A stretch of DNA of 62,634 bases from Stenotrophomonas sp. 278. GTDB taxonomy: Bacteria > Pseudomonadota > Gammaproteobacteria > Xanthomonadales > Xanthomonadaceae. A program made the translations under genes and the position numbers. Below are positions 43,360-50,744 of the stretch, piece after piece. The notes beneath the pieces are model-generated. The model did not search any database. It saw nothing but the letters and a program-made list of their open reading frames with translations, and had not been told where the DNA came from. Location of the stretch: contig NZ_RHPP01000008.1 of assembly GCF_003935715.1 (NCBI RefSeq), positions 1-62,634 of the forward strand, given 5' to 3'. The first letter of the stretch is position 1, and the number at the start of each line of letters is the position of its first letter.

Positions 43360-43526
43360 GTGGTTCTCCCGAGTACAGATTGGGGACGCGGAAGTTCTGC
43401 AAGTGGAACGCCGGCCCAGACCAACAGACGATGCGCAGGTGGGCGCGGCGCGGTGACCCCCGGCGTGGCCGCCCATGGAGTTTTGGTACACGTACGACAT
43501 AACAGCCCCAAGGAGACGCTACACCC

Positions 43527-43631
43527 ATGGTTTTAACTATCAGTCCAGAGTTCATCACGGCAGCGGCTGGCCTACTGCTTGCACTGGCTAACTACATAGA
43601 GGCGCGCCGCAACCATCGCCGCAGGAAGTAG
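43527..43631 (+). CDS. Candidate 34-residue membrane peptide
   Basis: Reads against the late operon. MVLTISPEFITAAAGLLLAL, then ANYIEARRNHRRRK: one hydrophobic helix and a strongly basic end. AAGGAG (43510-43515) lies 11 bases upstream of the ATG. Opposite-strand orientation and a plausible ribosome site are the only support; no family known. Confidence 0.4.
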   Translation: MVLTISPEFITAAAGLLLALANYIEARRNHRRRK

Positions 43632-43671
43632 CCCAATAGGCCGCCGACAGATACCCGTGACCAGCGGGCGG

Positions 43672-44148
43672 TCAGGGCCTCACCTCGGCCCGATCTGCGG
43701 CGACGACGGCTTGGCAGGCGAGGACGTGGTTGTCGGCGTCGCGCCCGATTTGAACAAGAGCGCCCGCGATCTCGTCTCGTAGTTGGGCACCCGCATCACG
43801 TTCGACGGTGCCGGCGACAGCTTCGGATAGGCGGGAGGTGTTGCAAGTCGCGAGGTCGTCCCGCAGCCGGAGATTGCCAGCACGCAGGTCAGCCACAACA
43901 GCATCAGGGACGGCCTCGGCCGCAGCCCGGTCTTCTTCATGCTTCGCTCCAATGGCGGCCAGCGTGTCGGCCTGGGAATGCTCGGTGGCGCGCACCTCGT
44001 TGACCTGCTGTACCTGGGCGGCACTGGCGCTGGCCTCCTGCCGGGCTTCCTTCCCCTCGGCGCGGTCGCCGCGCCAGGCCCAGCCGGCACCGAAAGCAGC
44101 TGCAGACCAGCCGACGAAAAGCGCGATCTTGATGGCGGTGGCGTTCAT
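43672..44148 (-). CDS. Rz: Inner-membrane spanin Rz
   Basis: 158 residues. One N-terminal membrane helix (IALFVGWSAAAFGAGWAWRG), then a long periplasmic coil (AEGKEARQEASASAAQVQQVNEVRATEHSQADTLAAIGAKHEED). It acts with Rz1 to fuse inner and outer membranes in the last lysis step. The ATG (44148) overlaps the upstream stop (ATGA). Rz1 is nested inside in another frame. Confidence 0.8.
   Translation of the reverse strand: MNATAIKIALFVGWSAAAFGAGWAWRGDRAEGKEARQEASASAAQVQQVNEVRATEHSQADTLAAIGAKHEEDRAAAEAVPDAVVADLRAGNLRLRDDLATCNTSRLSEAVAGTVERDAGAQLRDEIAGALVQIGRDADNHVLACQAVVAADRAEVRP
43680..43940 (-). CDS. Rz1: Outer-membrane spanin lipoprotein Rz1, nested in Rz
   Basis: 86 residues, entirely inside Rz in a different frame. 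A basic start, hydrophobic LMLLWLTCVLAIS and lipobox ISGC (Cys26), then the Pro-rich ATPPAYPKLSPAPSNV typical of Rz1. Anchored in the outer membrane; pairs with Rz. Confirms the Rz call. Its stop is 8 bases inside the Rz stop. Confidence 0.82.
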   Translation of the reverse strand: MKKTGLRPRPSLMLLWLTCVLAISGCGTTSRLATPPAYPKLSPAPSNVMRVPNYETRSRALLFKSGATPTTTSSPAKPSSPQIGPR

Positions 44149-44399
44149 TCGGCACCGAGCCGCCGGCCGATGCTGATGGGCGACTCGATCACCTCGTCCT
44201 CGTAGAAGAAGCAGGCCTTCAGTTCCATGGCCATATCGGCGATCCAGCACCAGACGTGCAGCACCGGCACCTTCGGGGTGCCGGTCACCTGCTCGTCGCT
44301 ATCGACGCGGAGCCAGGCAGGAACACCGAACAGCTTGCCCTCATGGGTCATGCCGGCCTCGACCGCCTCTTCCTGGGTGACGTAGAACAGATGGCGCAT
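44145..44399 (-). CDS. Hypothetical protein in the lysis block
   Basis: 84 residues. MRHLFYVTQEEAVEAGMTHEGKLFGVPAWLRVDSDEQVTGTPKVPVLHVWCWIADMAMELK. Soluble, mixed alpha-beta. No family recognised. Placed between the holin-like gene and Rz, so probably only co-transcribed. Start ATG 44399 is one base before the holin-like stop. Confidence 0.6.
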   Translation of the reverse strand: MRHLFYVTQEEAVEAGMTHEGKLFGVPAWLRVDSDEQVTGTPKVPVLHVWCWIADMAMELKACFFYEDEVIESPISIGRRLGAE

Positions 44400-44400
44400 A

Positions 44401-44616
44401 TCAGGCTCCCGACCCGCGACGGGCCATACCGAAGAAGTAGCCGATGACCATGCCGGTGGCGTTGTTCAAACCGCCGACAAGCTGGCTGAAGGCGTCCTTG
44501 TTCTCTGCAGGGATCGCGACCGACACCAGGGCCGCCATAGCCAAGCCGAGCATGGTCAGCACCAGGACAGCGATGCCCACACGTGCTGCGCCGATGTTTC
44601 GGGTTGCGAAGGTCAT
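44401..44616 (-). CDS. Holin-like small membrane protein
   Basis: 71 residues. Two hydrophobic segments (GIAVLVLTMLGLAMAALVSVAI and GGLNNATGMVIGYFFGMA) with a charged end (RRGSGA): the layout of a class II-type holin. It sits among endolysin and spanin genes. It would form inner-membrane holes releasing the endolysin. No sequence family match is claimed. Overlaps the upstream stop by four bases. Confidence 0.6.
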   Translation of the reverse strand: MTFATRNIGAARVGIAVLVLTMLGLAMAALVSVAIPAENKDAFSQLVGGLNNATGMVIGYFFGMARRGSGA

Positions 44617-44939
44617 GCGGCACCTGCCAGTGCGTGGATCTCCCGGAGCGCCCAGTGGTACAGCGGCTGGTCGATGACGGTGACTCGGGTCAGCTCTTTG
44701 TTGCGGACCACCCGCACCACCACCTCGGTGGACTGCTGGATCGCCAGGAGCACGAAGGCGATCTTCTGCTTCGTGGGATCCGGCTCCTGCATCACGGCCA
44801 GGGCGTCACCCACCATTTCCCGCACGTTGGCCAGCATCTCGGCCGTCGGCCTGCCGCTGCGGTTGTCCAGCACCAGCAGTACGCCCTGCAGCTGGCTGAT
44901 CGGCGACAGCTTCGGGGCCTTTTTCTTCGACCCGGTCAT
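44613..44939 (-). CDS. Hypothetical phage protein between endolysin and holin-like genes
   Basis: 108 residues from ATG 44939. KLSPISQLQGVLLVLDNRSGRPTAEMLANVREMVGDALAVMQEPDPTKQKIAFVLLAIQQSTEVVVRVV: mainly helical and soluble, without a membrane segment. Overlaps the endolysin stop (ATGA). Role unknown. Confidence 0.6.
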   Translation of the reverse strand: MTGSKKKAPKLSPISQLQGVLLVLDNRSGRPTAEMLANVREMVGDALAVMQEPDPTKQKIAFVLLAIQQSTEVVVRVVRNKELTRVTVIDQPLYHWALREIHALAGAA

Positions 44940-45562
44940 GCGATGCGGAACAGCTTCTTGGCCTGGGCCAGCGCCACGCGCCGCTCCGCGAGGCCGTTCA
45001 GGCCACCGTTGACCTTCCTGGTGCTGCCCTCGAGGTCGTCGCGGCGTGCCGGCTCCCCGCAGTCGCGCCACTGCCAGTACCAACCGGCGGCCAGGGCCGC
45101 ATCGGGCAGTCGCTCCAGCATGGACGGGTCGCGCACCACCCGGTCGCCGCCGTACCTAGCCTGCGAGTAGGCGGTCACGTTGGCACGCCCAGTTAGGTGG
45201 ATCAGGCTGAGTCCAGCGAACTTGGCTCCATCACCGGGCTGCGTGTTGCCGAGGTTCTTCGCGCCCCAGGCACCGCCGTAGATTGCCTCTGCGATGCCGT
45301 CGCGACCTCTCGCGACAATGGCCTTCGCCTGATCCAGCGTCTTCAGCCCATTCCGGCCCGGGAACACCGCCAGCAGGCGCTGGGCGCTGTAACCAAGGTT
45401 CTCGCGGATACGGGTGAAGCCCTGGGACTCCACCGACGTGTGCGCCAGGAAATGGCACTTCTCCAGCGCAGGGACGATCCCAAACCGGATGCAGGCCTCT
45501 TCCAGCGCCTGCGCGTACTTGCCCGCGCCCATGGCGGCCGCGACTGATTCGGTGCTCACCAT
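44936..45562 (-). CDS. Endolysin, glycoside hydrolase family 19
   Basis: 208 residues from ATG 45562. Chitinase/lysozyme-like GH19 fold: HFLAHTSVESQGFTRIRENLGYSAQRLLAVFP with the catalytic Glu45, then GDGAKFAGLSLIHLTGRANYTA-type segment (LTGRANVTAYSQARYGGD) and AAGWYWQWRDC. Cuts cell-wall glycan at lysis. No signal peptide, so it needs the holin. First gene of the lysis block after the proposed late promoter. Confidence 0.9.
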   Translation of the reverse strand: MVSTESVAAAMGAGKYAQALEEACIRFGIVPALEKCHFLAHTSVESQGFTRIRENLGYSAQRLLAVFPGRNGLKTLDQAKAIVARGRDGIAEAIYGGAWGAKNLGNTQPGDGAKFAGLSLIHLTGRANVTAYSQARYGGDRVVRDPSMLERLPDAALAAGWYWQWRDCGEPARRDDLEGSTRKVNGGLNGLAERRVALAQAKKLFRIA

Positions 45563-45886
45563 GGTGTCTCCGCTGGGTGTCGATAGGTGCCCGCCCCTCG
45601 ACCGGTCTCTTCGACAGTTCGTGGTTGGTCCGGGGGGCTGCGGGCGTAGAAGGCCGATTACCACCGCTGGATAGGCACCGCCGGGGTCATGGTCCCAGCT
45701 CCCTCCGCCCGGAGGATCCAAATAGTGCCGGCCCATGTCGCCTCACGGCGAGGAACTACCAGGCCTGGTCGCACGGTGGTCAATCGGTGTTCGGGGTCCC
45801 GGAAACGCAGAAGCCCCGACGCATGGCCGGGGCTTCAGGGACAATTCTTGACAGTGGCAGAATCATGCAGATTGCTTACGTTACTG
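45563..45886. other. 324-base non-coding leader of the late operon
   Basis: No convincing gene. It contains the proposed late promoter (45862-45890) and a hairpin just after it (45811-45835), leaving a leader of about 290 bases before the endolysin ATG. See the promoter and terminator entries. Confidence 0.5.
45811..45835 (-). terminator. Early hairpin (tR'-like) after the late promoter
   Basis: AAGCCCCG pairs with CGGGGCTT, with a weak T-rich tail on the minus strand. It lies 20 to 45 bases past the expected start site, as tR' lies after lambda pR'. It would also end the 153-residue gene. Confidence 0.5.
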
Positions 45887-45890
45887 TCAA
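45848..45890 (-). promoter_or_regulatory. Proposed late promoter (pR'-like)
   Basis: On the minus strand TTGACA (45890-45885), 17 bases, CATGAT (45867-45862). A perfect -35 and 4 of 6 at -10. The promoter is bounded by an 8-bp inverted repeat (TTGACAGT at 45848-45855 and ACTGTCAA at 45883-45890). Lies between the Q-position gene and the lysis block. Confidence 0.5.
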
Positions 45891-46348
45891 CTGTCTTCGG
45901 TGAACCACTTCAAGTCCCTCGAGTACGGAACGAACTTGGTCCCGTAAACATCCGTGTACTCGATCACCATCTTGTAGCGAGCCAGCTCAGCCGCAGTGGC
46001 TTTCACATCGCTGCCATTCTTGCCGGCTTGTCCATTCAATTTGAACAGCGTTCGCCGCCGGTTGGGGCCGAGCGCCGCTCCATCCATCAACGTAATGCCT
46101 ACCCCGTCGCGCGTAGACACGAGCTTAAGAACATTCGGAAGAGAGCTGCCAGATTCATCTACAAAGCGCAGGCTGATAACACGCATCGGCCCTATCCCGT
46201 TGTTCATCACGGTGATCTTCAAACGATCAGCGAAGAGAGTAAGTCCAACTGTTGGGAAAGGACTCACAGAAAGCCGGTTATGCACGCGTTGAGCGCGCCA
46301 TGCCAACAACGCAATGAATGCGGCAAGCGCCGCGACGATGACTTCCAT
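45887..46348 (-). CDS. Single-span membrane protein, hypothetical
   Basis: 153 residues. N-terminal membrane helix (VIVAALAAFIALLAW), then a beta-rich domain (VGLTLFADRLKITVMNNGIGPMRVISLRFVD). Codon use is less GC-rich than in the phage genes around it, a sign of separate acquisition. No family known; layout is like small cargo proteins found between lambda Q and lysis genes. Its stop overlaps the -35 of the late promoter. Confidence 0.6.
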   Translation of the reverse strand: MEVIVAALAAFIALLAWRAQRVHNRLSVSPFPTVGLTLFADRLKITVMNNGIGPMRVISLRFVDESGSSLPNVLKLVSTRDGVGITLMDGAALGPNRRRTLFKLNGQAGKNGSDVKATAAELARYKMVIEYTDVYGTKFVPYSRDLKWFTEDS

Positions 46349-46362
46349 TTCCTAACATTCCG

Positions 46363-46896
46363 TCAGGCGGCAGCAGCGCCGCGAACCAAGTCTAATGCAC
46401 GTCCCAGTTCATAGCGATACTGCCGCAGAGTAAGGCTCCCGCCGTACTGCTCGGCCACCATCCGTGCCTTCACCGCTTGGCTAGCCGATACCGTGAACTC
46501 CGTGCGCACGATCAGCGCCCTCAACGGATATTGCCGGCCCATGGAGGCCAGCGCCCTATCCACCCAGCGCAGCTCGTCCGGGGTGCCGGTGTCGACCGCA
46601 ATCTCCGGGTTGTCGTGGGGGTGGTCCGCGTCGTTGGAGGCCCGAACCGGGTCAACCGCCCACGTCGGCAACATGACCATGCCCTGCACCCCGCTACGCG
46701 CAGCCATGAACCGGCGACGCTCGGCCCCGTCCCTGGCCACCAGGTCGCGGGCGGCCCGCTCCCGGGTCATAGGCGCGTGGTCCCGGACCTTGTCCAGCAC
46801 GTGCACACTGCGGTCGGCGCGGCTCAGGGCGAACCTGTTGACCTGGGCATGGCCCCACTTCCGCAGCTGCTTGGTCAGTTCGTCTTCATTGCGCAT
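46363..46896 (-). CDS. Putative late-gene regulator in the Q position
   Basis: 177 residues from ATG 46896. A basic N-terminal half (LTKQLRKWGHAQVNRFALSRADRSVHVLDKVRDHAPMTRERAARDLVARDG) and a C-terminal helix-turn-helix-like part (VSASQAVKARMVAEQYGGSLTLRQYRYELGRALDLV). This C-terminal layout is shared by phage antiterminator Q-type families; exact family not established. Position before the proposed late promoter supports the role. Confidence 0.55.
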   Translation of the reverse strand: MRNEDELTKQLRKWGHAQVNRFALSRADRSVHVLDKVRDHAPMTRERAARDLVARDGAERRRFMAARSGVQGMVMLPTWAVDPVRASNDADHPHDNPEIAVDTGTPDELRWVDRALASMGRQYPLRALIVRTEFTVSASQAVKARMVAEQYGGSLTLRQYRYELGRALDLVRGAAAA

Positions 46897-47104
46897 CGCG
46901 CATTCCCTCCAGTACATCAGCATCAAATCGAAACGCCGGCAGTCTGCCGTCGGTGTCACAGGTGCCCTGCCGGCCTGGCCAGCCCTTGCAGTGGAAGCCG
47001 TCCTCGCCCCGGTCCCGGAACTGGCAGACCGCGCAGCGGCCGTGCTTCTTGAGGTAGGACCGGTACCGCTTCTTCATCCGGATCTCGGCGACGTCCTGGG
47101 TCAT
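46886..47104 (-). CDS. Small zinc-finger-like phage protein
   Basis: 72 residues from ATG 47104. KKRYRSYLKKHGRCAVCQFRDRGEDGFHCKGWPGRQGTC: CxxC plus two more Cys in a short span, suited to one zinc ion. ATG overlaps the RuvC-like stop (ATGA). Its own 3' end overlaps the regulator gene. Role unknown; many phage nin-region genes encode such proteins. Confidence 0.65.
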   Translation of the reverse strand: MTQDVAEIRMKKRYRSYLKKHGRCAVCQFRDRGEDGFHCKGWPGRQGTCDTDGRLPAFRFDADVLEGMRDAQ

Positions 47105-47619
47105 GCGGCCTTGCCCATGGCGATCTGGTGATCTGCCCACAGGGCAATCAGCAGCGCGTCGGCCCGGCCGTCGTCCTTCTTCCTGGTCAGCAGATGCGCA
47201 GCGGCCGGATAGCGCTTCAGCGCCAGCTGCCGGCTGGCGTCCTTGTCCTGCCCCACCAGCCCGAATCGCCGCTTCCAGCTCAGCGGCTCCGCGCGGATGG
47301 TCGGGATGCCGAGCAGCTCCAGCACCGCCTTGGCCTTGCCGTAGTTGTCCCCGAAGTTCATGGACGACTGAGCGCCCTGTTTCCGGCCCTGCGCCGGCAT
47401 GGCGCGGACCCGCTCGATGCAGGCCAGCACCTCTGCGCCGGGGTGCGCGGCGCGCTGCTCCCGGATGAAGACGGCGATGGCCCGGGCGTCGATCTCGGTG
47501 CGGCCGTCCACCTCCATGGTGGGCATGTCCAGCACTGCGGTAGGGAAGCCGTCGGCCAGCACGGCGATCGCGCCCTTAAGGCCGGGGTCGATTGCGATGG
47601 TCAGGCGGCTGGTCGCCAT
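47101..47619 (-). CDS. RuvC-like Holliday junction nuclease
   Basis: 172 residues. RNase H-fold acidic residues: Asp11 (IAIDPGLKGAIAVL), Glu69 (LACIERV), Asp149/150 and Asp154 (RKKDDGRADALLIAL). Resolves branched DNA before packaging. A QSSMNFGDNYGKAKAVLELLGIP segment also fits phage RuvC-like enzymes. Overlaps the Ref-like gene by 19 bases. Confidence 0.88.
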   Translation of the reverse strand: MATSRLTIAIDPGLKGAIAVLADGFPTAVLDMPTMEVDGRTEIDARAIAVFIREQRAAHPGAEVLACIERVRAMPAQGRKQGAQSSMNFGDNYGKAKAVLELLGIPTIRAEPLSWKRRFGLVGQDKDASRQLALKRYPAAAHLLTRKKDDGRADALLIALWADHQIAMGKAA

Positions 47620-47984
47620 GAGGTCTTCTCCATGTGTTGCTCGATCAGGGTGTTCTGCAGGTCCAGCAGGTAGTCGTCGGTACCGATCTCCTCCCGGAAC
47701 CTGCGGGGCTCACGGGCATAGCTCGGGCCATAGCGGTCAGCGCAGGCCGAATGGCTCAGCCCGGCCATGGGCTCGCCCACGTGATGCCAGGGGCACAGGC
47801 CGACGGTGTAGTCGTGGCCACGCCGCTTCTGGCCGTGCTTCCCGCCCACCAGAAGGTGGTGCACCTGGCAGTGCATGAAGCCGTGCCCGAGGGCGGCGCA
47901 GACGATGCAGCCGATGTCCGTGATGGCGTCCATCCGCGCCTGCTGAGCGACGCTGGCCTTGCCGGTGGAACGGCCGCGCCTCAT
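47601..47984 (-). CDS. Ref-like RecA-dependent HNH nuclease
   Basis: 127 residues from ATG 47984, chosen because GGGAGG lies 4 bases upstream; an ATG 12 bases earlier has no such site. Motif set: DIGCIVC, HCQVHHLLVGGKHGQKRRGHDYTVGLCPWHHVG, then GPSYAREPRRFREEIGTDDYLLDLQN. Matches the RecA-dependent nuclease family of P1 Ref, which makes cuts at RecA-formed joints. Part of the nin-like recombination block. Confidence 0.78.
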   Translation of the reverse strand: MRRGRSTGKASVAQQARMDAITDIGCIVCAALGHGFMHCQVHHLLVGGKHGQKRRGHDYTVGLCPWHHVGEPMAGLSHSACADRYGPSYAREPRRFREEIGTDDYLLDLQNTLIEQHMEKTSWRPAA

Positions 47985-48031
47985 GCTTCCTCCCATCGCG
48001 GAGTGAGCGCCGCTAAGTGACGGAGTAGACC

Positions 48032-48727
48032 ATGGGGCAAGGACCGGACAGCCGTGATTGGGGAGTGGTGGCTGTCATGACTTTCTGTGCAGGAGCCCTC
48101 CTCGCGTGGGCGCTGCTGGCCGACCATCCAAGCAATCTGGACGCATCCAAAAGCAGCAGCGATCTCCCGGCTTGGGTTCAGGCCATCGGCAGCATCGTTG
48201 GCATCTTGATCGCCGTCGCTGTCCCGGCAGCTCAGCACAGAATTAGCGCAGCCGAAAAACGGAAGGATGCGGACAATCGTGCCAGAAGCTTGGGTCTTCA
48301 GTTGCTTCCCCACATTCAGCGGATGATCGATCAGAACAACAAGATCTGGGATAAGGAACATCCCGATGATCAAGTTGAAGACAGGAGCGAAAACTCGTGC
48401 ATCTTGGGGGACTGCACTAGGGATGCCTTGACCGTCCCAGGTGAAATCTTGGAGGAAGTAGGTCGCCTTCACGAGCTCGGTGACGCGGCCGAAGGCATAC
48501 AGCGAGCCATCTACAACCTGGCGCGAGCGAACGAGCTCCTCACATACGAACAGGTAACACGTCAAATGGTTGGCTACATCCGCGTGGGGCCGGAGCAAGT
48601 CATCTTCGACAAGAGCAGCTTTTACGACCTGATGTGGGACGCTCTCAGAGGCTTGTCGCAGTCGCAATCCAGAATCGAAGGGTATTTTGAACACTCGCGT
48701 AGACCTGGAAAGAGGAACGCTGGGTAA
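48032..48727 (+). CDS. Two-span membrane protein with helical cytoplasmic domain (cargo)
   Basis: 231 residues. Two membrane helices (WGVVAVMTFCAGALLAWALLA and AWVQAIGSIVGILIAVAVPAA), then a helical soluble domain (HRISAAEKRKDADNRARSLGLQLLPHIQRMIDQNN). Reads against the early-right operon, and its codons are less GC-rich: both typical of morons. No family recognised. The layout recalls superinfection-exclusion or defence membrane proteins, an inference only. Confidence 0.65.
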   Translation: MGQGPDSRDWGVVAVMTFCAGALLAWALLADHPSNLDASKSSSDLPAWVQAIGSIVGILIAVAVPAAQHRISAAEKRKDADNRARSLGLQLLPHIQRMIDQNNKIWDKEHPDDQVEDRSENSCILGDCTRDALTVPGEILEEVGRLHELGDAAEGIQRAIYNLARANELLTYEQVTRQMVGYIRVGPEQVIFDKSSFYDLMWDALRGLSQSQSRIEGYFEHSRRPGKRNAG

Positions 48728-48732
48728 GTACT

Positions 48733-49272
48733 TCACGCCGCCCTCCTGTTATGCCCTGCCATATTCCAGAACTCCGCACGCACGTCATCGAGCATGACGT
48801 GCGCGTAGCACCGGCCAATGTGTTCGGTGATCCCGTCGAACAGCACCTGGAACCGGTCCTGTTCCATTTCGTCGAATGACAGGCTTTCCGCCTGCTTCAC
48901 CATCAGCCGGCCGACGCCGGGCACGTCGATCTCGATCTCTTCGCAGCAGGTGCCAGACTCGCGCTGCAGGCGCTTCACGGCGTCGTGGGCGTCCAGTTGC
49001 TCCCAGCCCTCGACGTTGTCCACCACCAGGTGCCCAATCTTGTGAATCAGCCGGTGCTGCCACTCCACGCGCGGCTGCTTCAGCTCGGCGCGGACAGAGC
49101 GCCCGGTGTGGAACTTCCGCTCGCGGAGCAGGCGCGCGTCGACGTCGTGCTCAGGCACCAGAGCACCGACCAGTTCGCCCGTTTCCGGATCGACCAGTTT
49201 CTTGACCGTCAGGTAGACGGGACGGCGGGCGCGCTTCGCCCGGATCTTCTTTGCAGCTGCGGTAAGGGTCAT
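48733..49272 (-). CDS. DUF1367-like phage protein
   Basis: 179 residues. After a basic start (KKIRAKRARRPVYLTVKKLVDPETGELVGALVPE) comes RERKFHTGRSVRAELKQPRVEWQHRLIHKIGHLVVDN, which resembles the DUF1367 pattern (GxxVxAxxKxPRNxxFH) found beside replication genes in lambdoid phages. Function unknown. Overlaps the DnaB-like stop by four bases. Confidence 0.7.
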   Translation of the reverse strand: MTLTAAAKKIRAKRARRPVYLTVKKLVDPETGELVGALVPEHDVDARLLRERKFHTGRSVRAELKQPRVEWQHRLIHKIGHLVVDNVEGWEQLDAHDAVKRLQRESGTCCEEIEIDVPGVGRLMVKQAESLSFDEMEQDRFQVLFDGITEHIGRCYAHVMLDDVRAEFWNMAGHNRRAA

Positions 49273-50744
49273 GCGGCTTCTCCTGCCTGCGGGAGGAACC
49301 CCGCTAGGCCTTTGCGCTTCGCGGGCGCTTTGCCTGCAGCCGGTGCACTCGCGCTGCTTTCCTTCGGCTGCCAGTACTCCGGCAGCGTCGAGAACCTGAA
49401 GTACTCCGGCTGGTACTGCACCCGGGCCATGCCTGGCGCGCCGTCACGCTGGATGGCCACGATCAGCTCGGCAGTGCCCTCCCAGCGGCTGTCCTTGTGG
49501 TAGATCTCGTCGCGGTAGATGAAGATCACCGCGTCCGCGTCCTGCTCGATCGAACCTGAGTCGCGCAGGTCAGCCACGATGGGGCGCTTGTCCCCTACCC
49601 GCTTCTCCACGTCGCGGTTGAGCTGGCTCAGCAGCAGCACCGCCACGTCGATCTCGCTAGCCAGCAGCTTCAGCGCACGGGTGATGTCGCCGATACCTGA
49701 CGCGCGGTTGTCGCCGGGCACGTGCATCAACTGCAGGTAGTCGATGACAACCACGGCGAGGCCCGGATCCTGCGCCTTCATGCGACGCACCTGGGCGCAG
49801 ACATGCTGGACCTTGGCGATGCGCGGCCGACTGATCCGGATCCTGGCCTCGCCAATGCGACGAGTCCACTCAGCCACGTTCTGCCAGTCGACTTCGTCGA
49901 GGTCGCCGCGGCGCAGCTTGCTGCCGCTGATCCCCGCCCGGTTGCACAGCATCCGCTTGCCCAGTTCCTCCGGCTTCATTTCGAAGCTGAAGAACGCAAC
50001 CGAGCGCCCAGCGCGCATCGCCACCTGCTCGGCGATGTTCTGCGCCAGCGTCGTCTTGCCCATCTTCGGGCGCGCAGCCAGCACGTAGAGCCGCCCTGGC
50101 TGTAGGCCATCCAGCAGGTTGTCCAGCTCTTCCATGCTGGTGGACAGGCCGGTGATGCCACCGGGCAGCCCCGACGCGCGGGTCAGCTGGTCGTAGACGC
50201 GCGCCATCACCGGTGCCACTGGCTCCAGATCGCAAGGCTCGTTATCCAGCAGGCCGCCGATGCGGCTCTGCGCCTGCCCGACCAAGTCCAGCGCGCTGCG
50301 CCCTTCCGGACTGTAGGCGGCGTCGATCAGGTCGTGCCCGGCATCGATCAGGGCGCGTAGCTTCGCCTTCTCGGCCACGATCTCAGCGTAGGCCACGATG
50401 TTGGCCGCCGACGGGGTCGTGGTGTAGAGCTCGATCAGGTACGTGCCCTCGCCCACCAGGTCCAGCTTGCCGCGTGCTTCGAACCACTCGCCCATAGTCA
50501 CCGGGTCTGGTTCCCGTCCGCGCTTCACCACGTCCTCGATGGCCTGCCAGATGAGCCGGTGGTCGTGCCGGTAGAAGCTCTCGGCGCTCAGCACGTCTGC
50601 GACCTCGTCCCAGGCGCTCTGGCGCATCATCAGGCCGCCCAGCACCGCCTGCTCGGCGTCCACGCTGTGCGGCGGCAGGCGCAGTGCCTGCTGGTCGCCA
50701 TACAGGCCCGCCAGCCGATCAACCTCTCCACGGACCGCGCTCAT
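49269..50744 (-). CDS. Replicative DNA helicase DnaB, phage copy
   Basis: 491 residues. N-terminal domain (LPPHSVDAEQAVLGGLMM, SFYRHDHRLIWQAIEDV), then the RecA-like C-terminal part with Walker A ARPKMGKTT (224-232), AGRSVAFFSFEMKPEELGKRML and Walker B AVVVIDYLQLM; ends in an extra basic tail. A phage-encoded helicase replaces the lambda P loader route. Unlikely to be the host gene because it is inside the replication block. Confidence 0.93.
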   Translation of the reverse strand: MSAVRGEVDRLAGLYGDQQALRLPPHSVDAEQAVLGGLMMRQSAWDEVADVLSAESFYRHDHRLIWQAIEDVVKRGREPDPVTMGEWFEARGKLDLVGEGTYLIELYTTTPSAANIVAYAEIVAEKAKLRALIDAGHDLIDAAYSPEGRSALDLVGQAQSRIGGLLDNEPCDLEPVAPVMARVYDQLTRASGLPGGITGLSTSMEELDNLLDGLQPGRLYVLAARPKMGKTTLAQNIAEQVAMRAGRSVAFFSFEMKPEELGKRMLCNRAGISGSKLRRGDLDEVDWQNVAEWTRRIGEARIRISRPRIAKVQHVCAQVRRMKAQDPGLAVVVIDYLQLMHVPGDNRASGIGDITRALKLLASEIDVAVLLLSQLNRDVEKRVGDKRPIVADLRDSGSIEQDADAVIFIYRDEIYHKDSRWEGTAELIVAIQRDGAPGMARVQYQPEYFRFSTLPEYWQPKESSASAPAAGKAPAKRKGLAGFLPQAGEAA

